Shown here: positions 61,455-64,000 of the stretch, piece after piece
Numbering within the stretch: position 1 is the stretch's first letter
How the letters are laid out: each line of letters begins with the position of its first letter
From: Flavobacteriaceae bacterium
Lineage (GTDB): Bacteria; Bacteroidota; Bacteroidia; Flavobacteriales; Flavobacteriaceae
Assembly (NCBI GenBank): GCA_018646605.1
Contig: JABGUL010000002.1
Span: 1-64,000 of the forward strand
DNA length: 64,000 nt
Reading direction: 5' to 3'
Notes under the pieces: model-generated
Told to the model about the DNA's origin: nothing
Database searches by the model: none
Seen by the model: only the letters and a program-made list of their open reading frames with translations
Position numbers and translations under genes: made by a program

Positions 61455-62426
61455 TTACCATTTTTCCAAGCCCAATAACTTTTTTCCTAAGGGATTTAAA
61501 ACCGCTTTTTCATATCGCGTTTGCTCCCAATTTCTGGGGTCACCAGGAAAAGCATATCCTTCAGGAGCAATTCTATTTTCCCATGAATTAATCCTCCATT
61601 TTTTTAATGCCTCATTATTTTCTTCTGCAGGCATCATTGAGATATATTGTGCAATACGCACTTTATCTTTAGATCGATTGGGACGAATGCCGTGTGCAAG
61701 TAAACTATTGAAAATGAGTAAATCTCCAGCCTCTAGTGCTACTTTTTCTATTTTATCTTCTAAATCTGTTACATCAGGCTGAAAACGATTTCGATCTTCA
61801 GGCTGACTCAGCTTCCATGTATTATAGTTTTGATACAACCATGGAATACATTGAAAACCGCCCATATTGGGGTCTGTTTGATCGGATAAAGCAATAACAC
61901 CTTGAACATTTTGTGGCTTAGTATCAGGATCATAATCCCAATGAATAAAGCCCTTATATTCAAAACCCTCTTTAATAGGGAAATTTAAATTGGCACGGTC
62001 TATTGTAACCCATAATTTTTCAGTACCCCAGACATCAACAAAAGCATCATATATTTTTTGAGTTTGTCTATTTGACCATAGCTGCTGGTTATTATATACC
62101 TCAACCATTCCTGTACCTGCAAGCTCCTTCATTTTCATTTCAGCTCGAGGTGAACTATACCATGTATCTGAGTTTGTTGGGTCTTTCTCTTCAAACTCCC
62201 ATATAAATGCAGCAGTATCTAGTGCTTGCGTTTTTGAAATTGCATTCTTTATAACTACATATCCTTTCTCTCGCCAGAAACTCCACTCTGTTTCCGTTAA
62301 CAAACGAAGAGGTTCATTGTTTGAGCGAATATTCAGTTTTAGAGCACTTGATTTAGCAGTTGAAGGATTCCCGGGAATTTCTTTGTGTTCGCTTTCGTAT
62401 ATGGCCTTAGGAGTTGCTTTCATCAT
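61455..62426 (-). CDS. Phytanoyl-CoA dioxygenase family protein
   Basis: A 323-residue Fe(II)/2-oxoglutarate-dependent oxygenase. The iron ligands are His162 and Asp164 (IHWDYD) and His245 (LLAHGIRPN), and the 2-oxoglutarate-binding Arg is probably Arg257. The N-terminal EKGYVVIKNAIS segment is family-typical. Members hydroxylate lipids, amino acids or small metabolites; the substrate here is not known. It has no signal peptide, and is the first gene of the unit with the SDR and tsaB. Confidence 0.9.
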   Translation of the reverse strand: MMKATPKAIYESEHKEIPGNPSTAKSSALKLNIRSNNEPLRLLTETEWSFWREKGYVVIKNAISKTQALDTAAFIWEFEEKDPTNSDTWYSSPRAEMKMKELAGTGMVEVYNNQQLWSNRQTQKIYDAFVDVWGTEKLWVTIDRANLNFPIKEGFEYKGFIHWDYDPDTKPQNVQGVIALSDQTDPNMGGFQCIPWLYQNYNTWKLSQPEDRNRFQPDVTDLEDKIEKVALEAGDLLIFNSLLAHGIRPNRSKDKVRIAQYISMMPAEENNEALKKWRINSWENRIAPEGYAFPGDPRNWEQTRYEKAVLNPLGKKLLGLEKW

Positions 62427-62511
62427 CTATTTGTTTTTCTTATTTATCATATTGAAGATAATAAAAAAACAATAAGCTTGATCACATTATTATTTTCCCA
62501 AGATTAGAAAA

Positions 62512-63921
62512 CTATAATTTAAGACCAAAATAAAACTCAAGCACTTTAAGCTTGAAAATATAATCAAATTTGGCTCTTACAATATCTGAAGCTGATATTT
62601 GATACCGTTGTTTCGCTTGAATAAAATCAAAAGAATTCATTACTCCTGCTTCAAAACGATTTTGTGCAATTTGAAACGCTTCCTCTCTTGCACGTAATGT
62701 TTTTTCAGAAGCTTCATAAAACTTAATTGCTCCTTGAGTGTTTAGAAAGGCCTGGTTTACAGTATTTTCTAAATCTAACTTTGTTTGTTCAAATTGATTT
62801 TCAACTCTCCTTAAATTCAGCTCTCTTCTTTTGATATTATTTCTAACAGAAGAACCGTTGAATATTGGGATGTTGAGAGATAGACCATAACTTTGTCCAT
62901 CATTCTGACCAAATTGAGTTCCAAAAGAAAGGGGTTTTGCTATTTCACGCTCAGAAAATTGAGTAACTACAGATTCACCTGTACCTTTTACAAATCCGAT
63001 TGGAGATTCTATTAAGTTTCCAGTTTGGATAAAACGATCTGAATAAGATATTCTAGTGTTATAATTATAAAAAGCTGTCAAGGATGGCATTAAAGCACCT
63101 TTAGCTAAAGAAATATCTTTTTTTGCAACTTCAATATTAGCGACTCCAAGCTTGATGTCATTTCGTATGGTTAGTGCCTTTTCATAAATGTCCTTTGGCT
63201 TTTGTGAAAGAATATCTGAAAAAGGAATTTCAAAATCTTCATCAGCAATTTCAAAGTTCTCGTAATCTGTTATTAGTAAAAGTTGTGCTAAACTGATGAG
63301 GGACAAACGGTAATTGTTTTCAGCTTGAACTAGGGCTTGTTCTTGTGAAGCAAGATTAGCTTCGATTTCAAAAATATCAGCTTGAGTTAAAACACCCGCA
63401 TCAATACGTATTTGTGTCCTCTTTAAGTCCTCTTTTGTAATTTCAAGTTGGTATCGTTGAACTTGTTCCAACTCTCTGTTAAACATTACTTGTAAATATG
63501 CGTTAGCGACAAAAAGGCTAATATCATCTTTCATATCATCCAACTGGTATTGGCGTGAGATCAAATTTAAATTTGCTCGTGAAAGTTGATTTATATTCTG
63601 ATTTCCATTAAAAATTGTTAGCCCAATATTTCCTCCAAAAGAAGAAAATTGTGTTGTTAAATTTTCAATAAGACCATTAGTAATATTTTGACTTAATCCA
63701 TTATTCCATATGTGTTGAGATTGGGCACTTATTCTAGGTAAAAAACCTCCAATAGCATCTGCTCTATCAATGGCTGCGCTTTCAATTTCTATTTCAGACT
63801 GCTTGATGCTGATGTTTTTATCTAAAGCAAGCAAAACACATTCTTCAAGTGTATAGGCTTTAGTTTGTCCTGAAAGAATTAATGTGGTTAAAGAAAGTAA
63901 TAAGGTTGCAAATATTTTCAT
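62512..63921 (-). CDS. TolC family outer-membrane efflux protein
   Basis: A 469-residue outer-membrane channel component. It has a signal peptide (about 1-19, ending LILSGQ), then two internally related halves of long helices (each with patterns such as LDKNISIKQSEIEIE and NRFEAGVMNSFDFIQAKQ) and short beta segments. The C-terminus runs to KVLEFYFGLKL. In Bacteroidota such genes are usually followed by an RND pump and adaptor; those would lie outside the window, downstream or upstream of this edge. Here the following gene is the unrelated dioxygenase, so its pump partners are unknown. Confidence 0.9.
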   Translation of the reverse strand: MKIFATLLLSLTTLILSGQTKAYTLEECVLLALDKNISIKQSEIEIESAAIDRADAIGGFLPRISAQSQHIWNNGLSQNITNGLIENLTTQFSSFGGNIGLTIFNGNQNINQLSRANLNLISRQYQLDDMKDDISLFVANAYLQVMFNRELEQVQRYQLEITKEDLKRTQIRIDAGVLTQADIFEIEANLASQEQALVQAENNYRLSLISLAQLLLITDYENFEIADEDFEIPFSDILSQKPKDIYEKALTIRNDIKLGVANIEVAKKDISLAKGALMPSLTAFYNYNTRISYSDRFIQTGNLIESPIGFVKGTGESVVTQFSEREIAKPLSFGTQFGQNDGQSYGLSLNIPIFNGSSVRNNIKRRELNLRRVENQFEQTKLDLENTVNQAFLNTQGAIKFYEASEKTLRAREEAFQIAQNRFEAGVMNSFDFIQAKQRYQISASDIVRAKFDYIFKLKVLEFYFGLKL

Positions 63922-64000
63922 CGCGTATTTTTTTTTATTGTAGAGTGCATTTAAAGCAATCTATATTAAGCTAAATAGGATTTCCCCTTCTAGAATTATT

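Noticed and set aside
1-64000. CRISPR arrays, toxin-antitoxin pairs, restriction systems, prophage or insertion sequences
   Set aside because: No regularly spaced repeats, transposase, integrase, methylase or phage structural genes were recognised anywhere in the window.

Overview
The window is chromosomal DNA from a member of the Bacteroidota, most likely a marine-type Flavobacteriaceae. The base composition is AT-rich and coding density is high. Two TonB-dependent receptors begin with carboxypeptidase-like regulatory domains. A secreted metalloprotease ends in a type IX secretion (T9SS) sorting domain. A FolK domain is fused to a deoxynucleoside kinase, and nadK, DUF6089, uppS, bamA, ompH, ompH follow one another. 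Many start regions carry a TAnnTTTG motif, the Bacteroidota -7 promoter element. No rRNA, CRISPR array, intact insertion sequence, prophage or replication origin was seen. Species was not determined.

Layout. 1-1.3 kb: a gene cut by the left edge, a DUF2237 gene and a tRNA-Gly/tRNA-Leu pair. 1.4-9 kb: mutS, a SpoU methyltransferase, folK-dNK, sppA, a YhhQ-type transporter and an RluF-type pseudouridine synthase. 9.3-16.3 kb: DUF2797, a bacterial GH3 protein, tig-clpP-clpX, rpsP-rimM. 16.3-24.6 kb: two TonB-dependent receptors, a Tat/lipoprotein Rieske protein, two unrecognised membrane or secreted proteins, and a receptor/lipoprotein/histidine-rich-protein set that looks like metal uptake. 23.8-35.1 kb is the main accessory metabolic region: an exported DUF1080 protein, scoAB, etfBA, xylAB, an FMN 2-hydroxy-acid oxidase, two exported TIM-barrel sugar isomerase-like proteins, a SOUL protein and an exported RidA-like protein. 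35.1-35.8 kb: a 620-base non-coding stretch and tRNA-Leu(CAA). 35.9-64 kb: mostly core genes (prs, rplY, pth, ribF, serS, rsmA, mgtE, aspartokinase, pdxJ, nadK, uppS, bamA, two ompH, nfu, tsaB), plus the T9SS metalloprotease with a partner lipoprotein, an SDR/phytanoyl-CoA-dioxygenase pair and a TolC-family protein at the right edge.

How the genes work together. Translation and protein quality control are represented by rpsP, rimM, rsmA, serS, pth, rplY, tig, clpP and clpX. Outer-membrane assembly is represented by uppS, bamA and the OmpH chaperones. Carbon metabolism centres on pentose entry (xylA, xylB), 2-hydroxy-acid oxidation, acyl or keto-acid handling (ETF, CoA transferase) and possible periplasmic sugar modification.

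No clear new defence or mobile system was found. The observations most worth checking are a 23-bp perfect palindrome at the predicted etfB promoter, a ~200-bp sequence duplicated downstream of two different tRNA-Leu genes, the exported sugar-processing cluster, the histidine-rich/TonB locus and a decayed secreted-protein gene.
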